In this document: piece after piece, positions 7,652-16,175 of the stretch
How positions within the stretch are numbered: the stretch's first letter is position 1
Layout of the letters: every line of letters begins with the position of its first letter
Source of the DNA: Ureibacillus sinduriensis BLB-1 = JCM 15800
GTDB taxonomy: Bacteria; Bacillota; Bacilli; Bacillales_A; Planococcaceae
Direction of reading: 5' to 3'
Assembly: GCF_000772955.1 (NCBI RefSeq)
Contig: NZ_JPVO01000046.1
Span: 1-64,000 of the forward strand
DNA length: 64,000 nucleotides
Program-made: the position numbers and the translations under genes
Notes under the pieces: generated by a model
What the model was told of the DNA's origin: nothing
Database searches by the model: none
What the model saw: the letters and a program-made list of their open reading frames with translations, nothing else

Positions 7652-8956
7652 CTACTTAGGAAGTTTGATGATAAAAGTCGTTCCCTTTTGTTGATGTTTC
7701 ATGACTTTTATGGAGCCTCTGTGTTTCTCGACTATCCATTGGGCGATGGATAGCCCCAAACCAACCCCGCCTGTTTCTCTTGATCGTGCTCGGTCTTCAC
7801 GGTAGAAACGCTCAAAAATATGCTGTATATTCTCTTCTTTTATCCCTATTCCCGTATCACTCATCTCTATTACTACACGCTGATCCTCAACATAAGTTTT
7901 CACGCCGATGCTGTCATTTTCCCCTGTGTATTTCAAAGCATTATCAAGCAAAATGACGAATAACTGATGCAGGCGGGTTTCATCGACATTGATTGAAATC
8001 GGGCATTTTAAGTTAAGCCAAAAATGCTTCTGCTGTGACTCGGCAATTTCCTGATAGGGAGCACAAACCTTCTGAACAAAAGCATCAAACTCAACAGGTT
8101 TTATATTAAGTTCGGTCTCTGCTGAGTCTGCTCTTGCTAAAGTTAACAGATCCGATGTTAGCTTTGATAAACGGCGTGTTTCAGAAAGACTCAAAGCAAT
8201 ATTTTCAAATTTATCTGCTATTCTTTCTTGCGGCGTTCTAAGCAGCAGCTCTAATTTATTTTGTATAATGGTTAATGGCGTTCTTAGTTCATGTGAAGCA
8301 TTTTCCACAAACTCCGCCTGCTTATTCCACGATGAAATAATTGGTTTCATCATCTTTCTAGATAATAGGAAACTTGCTGAAATCGAAAGAATAATGAAAA
8401 TTACTGAACAAATTGTCACCAGTTTCATAAAATTGGAAATAATCGTTTGTTCCGCATCCACATTGATCAAAAGCTGAATATAGGCAATGTCATCCTGTTC
8501 GTTTGCATCTTCAAAAAGAAGGTACCTGAAATGGTACATATCGTCAATTGCCATCATCTTGATTTCGTCTATCTTGGTTTTATCGAGCTGATAATCTGTG
8601 AGATAATTTTCATAAAATAAAGATCCGATTTCTCCCTTATTCAAAATATTGCCAGTACGGTCCCATTGAATCACCACAATCCTCGGGTTCGGGTTGTCTC
8701 TTTTTTTATCCATCGGAGAAGGGTCCTGGTTTCCTTTTCCAGGCATCGGTCTTATTTCATCCCCCTCCAAACCATTCAAATCGTCAGTAAGTCGCTCTTT
8801 AAACAATTGCAGCTCCTCATCTGCATGGGAGTACAAAGTTCTTTGAACCTGACCGAAAATGATGAAGCTAAAAATTGCAAAAATGACTGTAAATGCAAGC
8901 AGATTCAGTAGCATGAACCTAAGCTGCTGCTTCCTGAATATTGTCTTGTTAAACAT
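7652..8956 (-). CDS. Membrane sensor histidine kinase
   Basis: This 434-residue class I kinase has TM1 at about 14-35, an extracytoplasmic sensor of about 140 residues, TM2 at about 180-200, HisKA with phospho-acceptor H222 (ENASHELRTPL), and HATPase_c with an N box (LLDNALKYT), DTGIGI and GGVGLGLSIA. No HAMP domain is evident, as TM2 runs almost directly into the dimerisation helix. The first part of the sensor is rich in acidic residues and proline. The ATG at 8956 begins one base after the regulator stop, so the two are translationally coupled. The signal is unknown. Confidence 0.93.
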   Translation of the reverse strand: MFNKTIFRKQQLRFMLLNLLAFTVIFAIFSFIIFGQVQRTLYSHADEELQLFKERLTDDLNGLEGDEIRPMPGKGNQDPSPMDKKRDNPNPRIVVIQWDRTGNILNKGEIGSLFYENYLTDYQLDKTKIDEIKMMAIDDMYHFRYLLFEDANEQDDIAYIQLLINVDAEQTIISNFMKLVTICSVIFIILSISASFLLSRKMMKPIISSWNKQAEFVENASHELRTPLTIIQNKLELLLRTPQERIADKFENIALSLSETRRLSKLTSDLLTLARADSAETELNIKPVEFDAFVQKVCAPYQEIAESQQKHFWLNLKCPISINVDETRLHQLFVILLDNALKYTGENDSIGVKTYVEDQRVVIEMSDTGIGIKEENIQHIFERFYREDRARSRETGGVGLGLSIAQWIVEKHRGSIKVMKHQQKGTTFIIKLPK

Positions 8957-8957
8957 T

Positions 8958-9635
8958 CTAATCACCACTATCCGCAAGCATATATCCTAATCCACGGTAC
9001 GTTTTGATGAATTGGTCATAGCCATGTTTTTTTAAGTTTTTGCGCAGATTGCTTGCATACACTTCTACTACTGTCATCGAAGTATCGGATTCAAATCCCC
9101 AAATCCGATCGAAAATTTGCTCTTTTGTTAATATGGCATTTTTATTATTGATCAAGTACTCTAAAAGGTCGAATTGCTTGCCATTAAGTTTAAGTAGCTC
9201 TCCATCAAGTTCAGCGGTCTTATTCTTAATATTCAATTTGAGGTCCTTAAAGGTAATCACATTCTCCTTCAATAAGTTGCCCAATCTTCTCACCATCGCC
9301 TCCAGCCTGAGCAACAGCTCTTCCCTATGGAACGGCTTGACGAGATAATCGTCCGCCCCCACCTTGAACCCCTGAATTTTGTCATCTATGCCATCCTTTG
9401 CAGTCAGCATAATGACAGGAGTCGTTATGTTTTGCTTTCGCAGGTTTGACAATACCTCGTATCCGTTCATCGAAGGCAGCATGATATCTAGAATAATGAC
9501 GTCAAATATATTCTGTTCTGCTAGAAACAGCCCCTCTTCTCCATCGAACGCTTGCTCCGCCTCGAACATCTCTTTAGTCGTTTCACATATGGAATCAGAG
9601 AGATATTTGTCATCTTCAATAATCAATAGCTTCAT
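8958..9635 (-). CDS. OmpR-family response regulator
   Basis: The 225-residue protein has a receiver domain (1-115) with the acidic pocket E7-D8-D9, phospho-acceptor D50 (VIILD), T78 and K100, and a C-terminal winged helix (about 130-222, with LNGKQFDLLEYL and KTYRGLGYML). It is the cognate partner of the kinase that follows. Regulators of this class bind tandem direct repeats about 11 bp apart. Exactly such a site lies at 9713-9745, in front of the divergent gene, and two more lie at 6942 and 62052. A sigma-A-like promoter at 9676-9703 would drive the operon. Confidence 0.95.
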   Translation of the reverse strand: MKLLIIEDDKYLSDSICETTKEMFEAEQAFDGEEGLFLAEQNIFDVIILDIMLPSMNGYEVLSNLRKQNITTPVIMLTAKDGIDDKIQGFKVGADDYLVKPFHREELLLRLEAMVRRLGNLLKENVITFKDLKLNIKNKTAELDGELLKLNGKQFDLLEYLINNKNAILTKEQIFDRIWGFESDTSMTVVEVYASNLRKNLKKHGYDQFIKTYRGLGYMLADSGD

Positions 9636-9675
9636 CTACCTGCTCCCTCATTTCTCTGTTCATTTTCTACGTTTG

Positions 9676-9703
9676 ATTATAGGACCAATTTCCAGAATTG
9701 CAA
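9676..9703 (-). promoter_or_regulatory. Sigma-A-like promoter of the two-component operon
   Basis: On the minus strand TTGCAA (9698-9703) is followed after 16 nt by a perfect TATAAT (9676-9681). The promoter points into the response regulator gene and sits 10 bases from the operator of the divergent gene. Confidence 0.6.
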
Positions 9704-9712
9704 ATTTAATTT

Positions 9713-9745
9713 TTTAAGGTTGGTTTAAGGTTGACCCTCAATAAT
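9713..9745 (+). promoter_or_regulatory. Tandem 11-bp operator and -10 element of the lipoprotein gene
   Basis: TTTAAGGTTGG (9713-9723) is directly followed by TTTAAGGTTGA (9724-9734), then 5 nt, then AATAAT (9740-9745). Repeat length, spacing and -10 match the sites before the VTC operon and the chemoreceptor at 60615. The adjacent response regulator is the obvious candidate to bind it. Confidence 0.75.
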
Positions 9746-9800
9746 AGCCTCAGATGCTATGACAGATTATTAATCGACATATGAAAAGGAGTCAATTTTA

Positions 9801-11921
9801 ATGAAAAATAGTAAACCTAAGTTTATAAAAATCGCAACACCTCTTGTAATGTGTAGTGCGTTATTAATTGCATGCAGTGATACTACAGAAGAGAATTCTT
9901 CAACTAGTAAACCAGCAATTGCTGAAGCAGAGAGTTTGAGTACCATTGGCAACCAGGAAGTAGCTAGTGTGATTAAAGATAAAGTAACATATTCCGATGA
10001 GGATTATTATACCGATTGGGACAATGCCACTTCCATCAAGCTTGAAGGCGACAGTGCAAGTTTTGACGGGAACGGTGGCGTTACCATTGATGGCAGTACC
10101 ATCACCATTCGAACATCCGGTGTATATGAAATTAGCGGGAAGTTGAATGACGGGCAAATTATTGTAAATGCCGAGGATGAAGGAACGGTTCGGCTGATTT
10201 TGAACGGAGTGGAAATCATTTCATCAACCTCCTCCCCCATTTATGTAGAAAAAGCGAAAAAAACAGTTGTCTCATTGGAAGAAGGAACAACTAATAGTTT
10301 AAGCGATGGTGAAAATTACGTCTATGAAAACTCAGAAGACGATGAACCAAACGCCGCACTTTTCAGTAAAGATGATTTGACGATAAACGGTGATGGCATA
10401 TTAGTCGTGAATGGCAATTACAACAATGGGATTGCCTCTAAAGATGATTTAAGAATTACTAGTGGGACTATCCAAATCGACGCAAAAGATGATGGGTTGA
10501 TGGGACGCGACCTCGTTGCCGTTCAAGATGGGAAGATAACGATTACAGCAGGAGGAGACGGAATCAAATCAACAAATGACAAAGATACTTCAAAAGCAAT
10601 CATTGCTATTGAAGGTGGGAGCTTTGATATAAAATCGGCAAATGATGGAATTCAAGCAGAGACTTCCCTCCTGATTGCTGATGGCGATTTTACGATTACA
10701 TCCGGTAATGGTAGTCCCGAAACGATTGAAACAAATGAAAATAATCAGATGCCTGGCATGCCTGGTGAAATGAACAATCCTGCAGCTACAACTAGCGCAA
10801 GTACGGAGATGGATACCGAAAGTACGAAAGGTATAAAAGCAGCTGGTGAAATAGCTATTGGTGGTGGTACCTTTACGATTGATTCCTTGGATGATGCGGT
10901 TCACAGTAATAATTCGATTACCATCACTGGCGGAGAGTTGGAAATAGATACAGGAGATGATGGAATCCATGCTGATACTTCCATTCTAGTTAAGGGTGGT
11001 CATATCAATGTGACAAAGAGTTACGAAGGCGTGGAAAGTAAAACCATTACTATCGCTGATGGAGAAATACATGTTAATGCTTCTGATGACGGTATTAACA
11101 TTGGTGGTGGCGCAGATGCTTCCGGCCGTGACTTTTCATCAACAGAAAGTACGGAAGAGAATGTCCTTTCCATTATCGGCGGCTATGTCTATGTGAACGC
11201 AATGGGAGACGGCCTTGATTCCAATGGTTCGATTGTTATGAAAGACGGAACAGTAATCATAAACGGTCCAGCCAACAACAACAACGCTTCCTTGGACTAT
11301 GATCAAAGTTTTAATATTGATGGAGGCTTACTTATTGCTACTGGTAGTGCAGGTATGGCAATGGCCACTTCTGAAGACTCTGCCCAAAGCACAGTTATGA
11401 TGACGTATACTGAAACCCAAGCAGCTGGAACGGTACTTCAGCTCGAAGATAGCAACGGAGATGCTCTACTGACTTTTGCACCTGGGAAAGATTTTCAATC
11501 GGTGGTAATCAGTTCACCACAATTAGCGGAAAATGACGCTTATACACTTCACTGGGGCGGTACAGCAACAGGAGATGAAAACGACGGATTGTATACAAAG
11601 GCAAAGTATCAAGGTGCCACAAATAAAGTCGAGTTTACGATTTCGGATACTGTGACATGGCTAAATGAATCGGGCGTTACCGAGCAGGCTACCACACATC
11701 ATGGTACGGGTGGTCCTGGCGGTATAGGCGGAAATCCAGGCGGAGGCCGTGGCGATATGTTCGCGGATTTGGATGAAGCAACGAAAGAAAAAGCCCAAAG
11801 CATCATAGAACAACAGCGAAACGGCACGATTACACAGGAAGAAGCCCAAGCACAACTAGCTGAACTCGGAATTGAACTTCCAACCGGAGGACAAATGAAA
11901 GAACCAGTTCAGCCAGAATAA
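9801..11921 (+). CDS. Cthe_2159/DUF4353-type carbohydrate-binding lipoprotein
   Basis: The product has 706 residues. A lipoprotein signal ends in LLIAC with the lipidated C25, so the mature protein is anchored on the outer face of the membrane. The body (about 60-560) is built from repeating strands such as GDGI, DDGI, GTFTIDS and GDDGIHAD, the pattern of a right-handed parallel beta-helix. This matches the Cthe_2159 (DUF4353) family, whose founding member binds acidic polysaccharide and cellulose. A Gly-rich linker (GGPGGIGGNPGGGRGD) leads to a helical tail. In many Bacillota this family is found with VTC, DUF4956 and a two-component pair, as here. ATG follows AAAAGGAG. Confidence 0.85.
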   Translation: MKNSKPKFIKIATPLVMCSALLIACSDTTEENSSTSKPAIAEAESLSTIGNQEVASVIKDKVTYSDEDYYTDWDNATSIKLEGDSASFDGNGGVTIDGSTITIRTSGVYEISGKLNDGQIIVNAEDEGTVRLILNGVEIISSTSSPIYVEKAKKTVVSLEEGTTNSLSDGENYVYENSEDDEPNAALFSKDDLTINGDGILVVNGNYNNGIASKDDLRITSGTIQIDAKDDGLMGRDLVAVQDGKITITAGGDGIKSTNDKDTSKAIIAIEGGSFDIKSANDGIQAETSLLIADGDFTITSGNGSPETIETNENNQMPGMPGEMNNPAATTSASTEMDTESTKGIKAAGEIAIGGGTFTIDSLDDAVHSNNSITITGGELEIDTGDDGIHADTSILVKGGHINVTKSYEGVESKTITIADGEIHVNASDDGINIGGGADASGRDFSSTESTEENVLSIIGGYVYVNAMGDGLDSNGSIVMKDGTVIINGPANNNNASLDYDQSFNIDGGLLIATGSAGMAMATSEDSAQSTVMMTYTETQAAGTVLQLEDSNGDALLTFAPGKDFQSVVISSPQLAENDAYTLHWGGTATGDENDGLYTKAKYQGATNKVEFTISDTVTWLNESGVTEQATTHHGTGGPGGIGGNPGGGRGDMFADLDEATKEKAQSIIEQQRNGTITQEEAQAQLAELGIELPTGGQMKEPVQPE

Positions 11922-11948
11922 AAATAACGGTTAGTAATAGTTTGGACG

Positions 11949-11988
11949 TACCCAAGTTACGAAAATAATTCATTTGAGTGCTTGGGTA
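11949..11988 (+). terminator. Possible terminator after the lipoprotein gene
   Basis: TACCCAAG and CTTGGGTA form an 8-bp stem around a long 24-nt loop, followed by TGCCTTTACTG. The U-tract is weak, so the call is tentative. Confidence 0.35.
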
Positions 11989-12084
11989 TGCCTTTACTGA
12001 TTCAAGATCCAACCTCTTTTATCCTAAAATACTCCAATACTCCTTCTTTATCCTAAACAATTTCCCTTTTCCTCCTAGTTTCCC

Positions 12085-12858
12085 TTAAGCTGGTCTGCGG
12101 GAGGATTTCTCCAAAAGCATATAATCATATGTTTTTACTACTGGGATTGAATGTTTATCAGCAAATATATTTAATTCTGCACATACATGTACAGGTTCAA
12201 AATTAATGATGCGTATATTGAACCCTTTTTTCACCTTTATAATTGCGCCCTTATTGCTCCATCCGGATCGCACAAATTGTACCCGTTTAATTTCATCGGG
12301 GTTGATTATTCTTTTATAAATCACTATTGAATAGAACAGAATTTCATAAGTGAGCGTTTTGTCTTCGATGTAGAATTTGAACCTTAAAAAAGAGAGTAAA
12401 ATGATTGCCGCCAACAAGGCGATCCGTAATACCAATGTTTCCACTTCTAGTCCATTGAATGTAACCGATGTGTTAATTACCATAATAGTCGTTAGAATAA
12501 TAATAGGTCCACTACGTACCGAGGCTGTGTAATTGTATTTCGTACGGTTATTAACTCTTTGCCCTATGTCTTGGACACTGACGAGAATCATTGCACTTAT
12601 TAGGATAAATACTGCCATTACGTAGATGTATTCCCAATCGATGGCTTCATTGAACAAAAAGCTAAATAATAGAAACAATCCTATTAATGGTAGTAATAAA
12701 CCGAGAGAGATAGTTAAAAATTGTCTGATCACCAAATCCCTTCTTCCCCGTTCGTTATTGATATTCTCCCAAACAACACCCAGATGTTTCCATATTTTAT
12801 ATTCTAACATATATTTTTTCAGTTCATGAAACATTATGTCATTGGGCATAATAAACAT
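12085..12858 (-). CDS. Four-helix membrane protein with a possible bacterial PH-like domain
   Basis: The frame gives 257 residues. Hydrophobic helices lie at about 46-70, 77-95, 118-133 and 141-158. The soluble C-terminus (about 160-250) has the strand pattern seen in bacterial PH-like domains (FYIEDKTLTYEILFYS, then IKRVQFVR, then a late VHVCAELNIFADKH), but the match is by eye and weak. No ribosome site clearly favours the first ATG over the internal ones at codons 4 and 9. I do not recognise the family firmly. Confidence 0.6.
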   Translation of the reverse strand: MFIMPNDIMFHELKKYMLEYKIWKHLGVVWENINNERGRRDLVIRQFLTISLGLLLPLIGLFLLFSFLFNEAIDWEYIYVMAVFILISAMILVSVQDIGQRVNNRTKYNYTASVRSGPIIILTTIMVINTSVTFNGLEVETLVLRIALLAAIILLSFLRFKFYIEDKTLTYEILFYSIVIYKRIINPDEIKRVQFVRSGWSNKGAIIKVKKGFNIRIINFEPVHVCAELNIFADKHSIPVVKTYDYMLLEKSSRRPA

Positions 12859-12890
12859 CAGTTGATTAAAATCGAAGGAGTAGTGACACG

Positions 12891-13202
12891 ATGCCCAGAA
12901 AGCCAGCTCAGACTAACGAAGAAGCTGAAAATGAAAAAATAGATGAGGAGCCAAATAATCCGCAAAGTGAAATCGATAAACTTTCACGTATGTTAGCTGC
13001 TGTACTTGATTATTTGGCCGATGAAGAAAATGAAGAAATCGATATTGAATATCTTTTCGATAAAACCGAAGGCCTGCGTGAGTGGCGCAAGCAATATCAA
13101 GAAAAAAACAGGAAGCTCATTGAGGAGGAAATCAAAAAATCCCTTGCTGATTTGACCTTTGACGAACTTCAAAGAATACGTGAACAGATTAAAGAAAAAT
13201 AG
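12891..13202 (+). CDS. Small acidic helical protein, unknown function
   Basis: The 103-residue product is very rich in Glu, Asp and Lys, with no membrane segment. It is predicted mostly helical, with a disordered N-terminus (about 1-27). GAAGGAG is 9 bases before the ATG, which supports expression. It is divergent from the membrane protein at 12085 and convergent with yunG. I do not recognise a family. Confidence 0.6.
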   Translation: MPRKPAQTNEEAENEKIDEEPNNPQSEIDKLSRMLAAVLDYLADEENEEIDIEYLFDKTEGLREWRKQYQEKNRKLIEEEIKKSLADLTFDELQRIREQIKEK

Positions 13203-13215
13203 GCAAATCCAAAAA

Positions 13216-13590
13216 TTAATTTCCTGAGACACCTAGATTCTTTAATACACTTTGTTTTAGATGGTTATATTGTTTTTCATTGGTATCCAAATAAGCTTCT
13301 TGTCGATTTGAAGGGATATCTTTATAATCGATCGGTTCTTCAAACTGGGAAGATGTGAAATCATATCGCTTCCCATCAATAAGATTATAAAAGTGCCATC
13401 CGTCAGGTAATTCCGTTTTTAAAATCTCCCCACCCAATAAATCGTTTACCACCAATGTTGCGACACCACAATGGCCTTTTGCGGGGTTTTCCAAGCTCCA
13501 TTTGGAACTCGATTCCACGGACCATGATTTAGATAATGCATTCATTATTCTTTCAATCTGTATATGATCATTAATCACTTTAGTCTTCAC
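13216..13590 (-). CDS. yunG: YunG-family protein
   Basis: The protein has 124 residues and resembles Bacillus YunG, a small family of unknown function. Recognisable parts are NPAKGHCGVATLVVNDLLGG, then WHFYNLIDGKRYDFTSSQF. The Cys-His-containing GHCGV motif suggests a papain-like or transglutaminase-like fold, but no activity is established. The frame opens with GTG at 13590, with AGAGA almost touching it, so the start is uncertain. It follows the hypothetical gene at 13616 by 25 bases on the same strand. Confidence 0.75.
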   Translation of the reverse strand: MKTKVINDHIQIERIMNALSKSWSVESSSKWSLENPAKGHCGVATLVVNDLLGGEILKTELPDGWHFYNLIDGKRYDFTSSQFEEPIDYKDIPSNRQEAYLDTNEKQYNHLKQSVLKNLGVSGN

Positions 13591-13615
13591 TCTCTTTCAA
13601 AGATTATTGGAGGAT

Positions 13616-13993
13616 TTAAAACTTCATAACTTGAATGAGGACGTATTCACCCGTCCACATTTGGGTGGTTGCAATTAACCTTTCCCCGTCTTTTTCAAAG
13701 AACAAGCCAGAACCATCTTTTTCTTTAAAGCTCCACCCTTTAGCTGCCACCAACTGTTTGACTTTATCATCAGCACTTTCGATACCTTTGTCATCAACTC
13801 TAGTGAGGTACCATAAAAATTCGCCATCATCTTCAATTTGAGTAAGTTTACTATCCGAATCATTTAAGCTATCAATAGCTTCTTTGGCTGAAAGGCCTTC
13901 TACTGGAAGCGGTGGGTAGTATAATTTATTTACATATACAACTGCTGCAAAAATAGCTATTAAGACACAAAAAATCATTGCCAGCTTCTTCAC
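13616..13993 (-). CDS. Membrane-anchored small protein, unknown function
   Basis: This 125-residue product has one N-terminal hydrophobic segment (about 4-22) followed by a soluble domain of about 100 residues, so it is probably an anchored extracytoplasmic protein. No lipobox cysteine is present at the right place. GGAAGGAG precedes the ATG. It may be cotranscribed with yunG downstream. No family recognised. Confidence 0.6.
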   Translation of the reverse strand: MKKLAMIFCVLIAIFAAVVYVNKLYYPPLPVEGLSAKEAIDSLNDSDSKLTQIEDDGEFLWYLTRVDDKGIESADDKVKQLVAAKGWSFKEKDGSGLFFEKDGERLIATTQMWTGEYVLIQVMKF

Positions 13994-14060
13994 ATAAATT
14001 AACTCCTTCCAACGAAAGTATTTTTTAAGATAGTTAACCTATTGTATCAGTTACCAAGTT

Positions 14061-14414
14061 TCATTTTGCCGTTGAAATCATTTTGGAAATACCCCTTAAA
14101 AATAACTGCCCAAAAATATACACTATCGCAATTAATATTATAGCCACATTCCGTCCAAATGGTTTAAACCAAGACCCATCATCTTCAATAAAGAAATGGC
14201 CTAACGCAAGTGAGAAGAACGTCATCAAAATGCTTGCTGGAAAGAACAATGATAACTTAACCTTCCGCATTTGCAGTCCCACAACAATCATCACAAAGAT
14301 AAAAGCAGGAGCTAAAAGAAAAGGCTCTTGCCTGGCTAGATGGCTATTAAATTCATACAAATGAAACAAAAACGGGATTGGAAGTAATGACAAAACAAGG
14401 TGAATAGCTTTCAA
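14061..14414 (-). CDS. Small integral membrane protein downstream of an XRE regulator
   Basis: The 117-residue protein has four hydrophobic helices (about 3-18, 31-46, 54-70 and 88-107). AAAGGAG precedes the ATG closely. It follows the XRE gene at 14475 by 60 bases on the same strand, so the pair is probably one operon under the palindrome at 14941. Pairs of an XRE repressor and a small membrane protein are common in Bacillota, but the function of this one is unknown. Confidence 0.65.
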   Translation of the reverse strand: MKAIHLVLSLLPIPFLFHLYEFNSHLARQEPFLLAPAFIFVMIVVGLQMRKVKLSLFFPASILMTFFSLALGHFFIEDDGSWFKPFGRNVAIILIAIVYIFGQLFLRGISKMISTAK

Positions 14415-14474
14415 AAATACATCTCCTTTCCGCGGAACCTCTCCAATGAAATGCAGAAATTTTTTCTTTTATTT

Positions 14475-14924
14475 TTATGAGTTTAATTCGTCCAGACGTT
14501 TCATTGCTTCTTCTTTTTCAAATGAACTAAACCGGCGGTAGTTGCTTTCATCCAATATTCGATAGTGATGACTGATGACATTTTGCTGCAAACGGAAATT
14601 ACCCCGTTCTTTGATTTCCTTCCACCAAAACATCCCACCCATCGTTTTATCCTTTGGCGCATCTTCGCTGTTATTTGCAATTAAGCGGATGAGATAGACT
14701 GGCTTATCACCAATGACCGATAACAATAATTCACTGTCATTAAATAGGGCACAAAATGCGATTACAGTCGTCCAATTGGCATTTGTTCGCCCTTTTTCAA
14801 TTTGAACAAGTGTCTTTTTTGAAATACCCAGCATTTCTGCCATTTTGTCTTGCGAGAAACCTTGTTCCGTTCGTACAAGTTTCATTTTTCCGGATATCAG
14901 TTGTATAAATTGATCTCTTTCCAC
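14475..14924 (-). CDS. XRE-family transcriptional regulator
   Basis: The product has 149 residues. The N-terminal helix-turn-helix (about 14-65) reads RTEQGFSQDKMAEMLGISKK followed by TLVQIEKGRTNANWTTVIA, a clear HTH_3. The C-terminal half has no recognised ligand domain. A perfect 22-bp palindrome begins 16 bases upstream of the ATG and is very likely its own operator, implying autoregulation. GGGGGTGTTGCG precedes the ATG. Confidence 0.9.
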   Translation of the reverse strand: MERDQFIQLISGKMKLVRTEQGFSQDKMAEMLGISKKTLVQIEKGRTNANWTTVIAFCALFNDSELLLSVIGDKPVYLIRLIANNSEDAPKDKTMGGMFWWKEIKERGNFRLQQNVISHHYRILDESNYRRFSSFEKEEAMKRLDELNS

Positions 14925-14940
14925 ATCGCAACACCCCCTT

Positions 14941-14962
14941 AATAGTGTAATATTACACTATT
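14941..14962. promoter_or_regulatory. Perfect 22-bp palindrome, probable XRE operator
   Basis: The half-site AATAGTGTAAT is followed directly by its exact reverse complement ATTACACTATT. It lies immediately upstream of the regulator gene at 14475-14924. The centre TGTAATATTACA could overlap the -10 region of the regulator promoter. Confidence 0.75.
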
Positions 14963-15007
14963 TGTAACTTTCCCAACAACTTCAAAGTTAATAAAAATGT
15001 CCAGAAA

Positions 15008-15044
15008 TTAAAAAAAGACATAACATCAACTTAAGTGTTATGTC
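15008..15044 (-). terminator. Terminator of the monooxygenase gene
   Basis: GACATAACA pairs with TGTTATGTC (9 bp), followed on the minus strand by TTTTTTTAATTT. It lies 22 bases past the stop at 15066. Confidence 0.9.
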
Positions 15045-15065
15045 CCTTCTATAGCTTTACCGCAC

Positions 15066-15374
15066 CTATGAAATGCCTTTTCCTCCCAATGCCTTAAGGG
15101 TAGAGATTCTTTCCATCCCTGTAATGATGGGTTTTGCAAGTTGAATTAGTGTTTTTGTTGCTTCAAGGGTCAACGATGCTTGATGTGCCTCTTCATTACT
15201 CCATACTTCATAGACGTAAACCGATTCTGGCTCATTTTCGGAGATATTCACAAGATAGATTTCACATTCCTCCAAGTCAGTCATTGACTTTGCAGCTTCC
15301 AGCAAAATCTCCACCATTTTCTCCCGTTCACCTGTTTGTACTGTAAACTTGCCAAATAGACTAAATTTGCTCAT
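15066..15374 (-). CDS. Antibiotic biosynthesis monooxygenase (ABM)-type protein
   Basis: The 102-residue protein fits the dimeric ABM ferredoxin-like fold (YgiN / putative quinol monooxygenase type). It opens FSLFGKFTVQTGEREKMVEILLEAA and has CEIYLVNISENEPESVYVYEVWSNEEAHQAS in the centre, cited here as CEIYLVN, VYVYEVWSNEEAH. The last motif (E-x-W-x-x-x-x-A-x-x-x-H) is typical of the family. Substrate is unknown. It is a single gene with its own terminator; the ATG follows TTGGGAGGAAGCA. Confidence 0.8.
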   Translation of the reverse strand: MSKFSLFGKFTVQTGEREKMVEILLEAAKSMTDLEECEIYLVNISENEPESVYVYEVWSNEEAHQASLTLEATKTLIQLAKPIITGMERISTLKALGGKGIS

Positions 15375-15498
15375 TGCTTCCTCCCAATTTTGGCTTACGA
15401 TTATTGTTTCTATATATATGCTGCATTAACCTTTTATTAAAATAAAAAATGAGGAAATCATCCAAAAAAGGATGCCCCCCTTTCTACGATAAAACTAT

Positions 15499-16155
15499 TT
15501 AATCTAAACTTGCAAATTTCGCTAAATCATTTCGATTTCCTATTGCTACTAAAATATCTCCCATTTGTAGCAACTCTTCAGGGGAAGGCGAAATTATGAT
15601 TTCGTCATTTCTTAGTATCGCAATGACGCTTACTTTGAATCGCGCACGAATATCAAGTTGCCGCAAATTTTTACCTGCCATTTTCTTCGGTAGAATAACT
15701 TCTTCAATATTATAATCTTTGGATAACTCAATATAATTAAGCATATTTGGTGATAGGAGTTGATTGGCGACTCGTTCCCCCATATCTCTTTCAGGGTAGA
15801 TGATCCAATGTACACCGATTGTTTCTAGGACCTGCCCGTGACGCTTACTTGTTGCTTTCGCAATAATTTTTTTGATTCCCAAGTTTTTCAAAAGCATTGC
15901 CGTCAGAATACTTGATTGTATATCATCCCCGATTGCCACAATCACACAATCAAAGTTCCTTATTCCTAATGAAGCAAGTGCCTTTTCTTCGCTTGCATCA
16001 GCTATTGCACTATCTGTTACGTAGGGCTCTGCATTTTCGACACTTTCTTCATTAATATCGATACCCAATACCTCTTGCCCGGCTTCATGTAACCTTCTCG
16101 CTATACTTGTGCCGAATCTACCTAAACCTATTACAGCATATTGATTTTTAGACAT
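15499..16155 (-). CDS. ktrA: KtrA/KtrC-type potassium channel regulatory subunit
   Basis: The product has 218 residues: an RCK_N (TrkA_N) Rossmann domain (1-140) with the nucleotide motif GLGRFG at 10-15 and GID at about 29-31, and an RCK_C domain (about 140-218) that in the family binds c-di-AMP. It forms the cytosolic ring that gates the Ktr ion-translocating subunit. The ATG at 16155 follows AAGGAG by 7 bases; the longer frame overlaps that site. It lies 20 bases after the translocator gene, in one operon under a c-di-AMP riboswitch. Confidence 0.92.
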   Translation of the reverse strand: MSKNQYAVIGLGRFGTSIARRLHEAGQEVLGIDINEESVENAEPYVTDSAIADASEEKALASLGIRNFDCVIVAIGDDIQSSILTAMLLKNLGIKKIIAKATSKRHGQVLETIGVHWIIYPERDMGERVANQLLSPNMLNYIELSKDYNIEEVILPKKMAGKNLRQLDIRARFKVSVIAILRNDEIIISPSPEELLQMGDILVAIGNRNDLAKFASLD

Positions 16156-16175
16156 TTTCAATTCTCCTTCCATGG

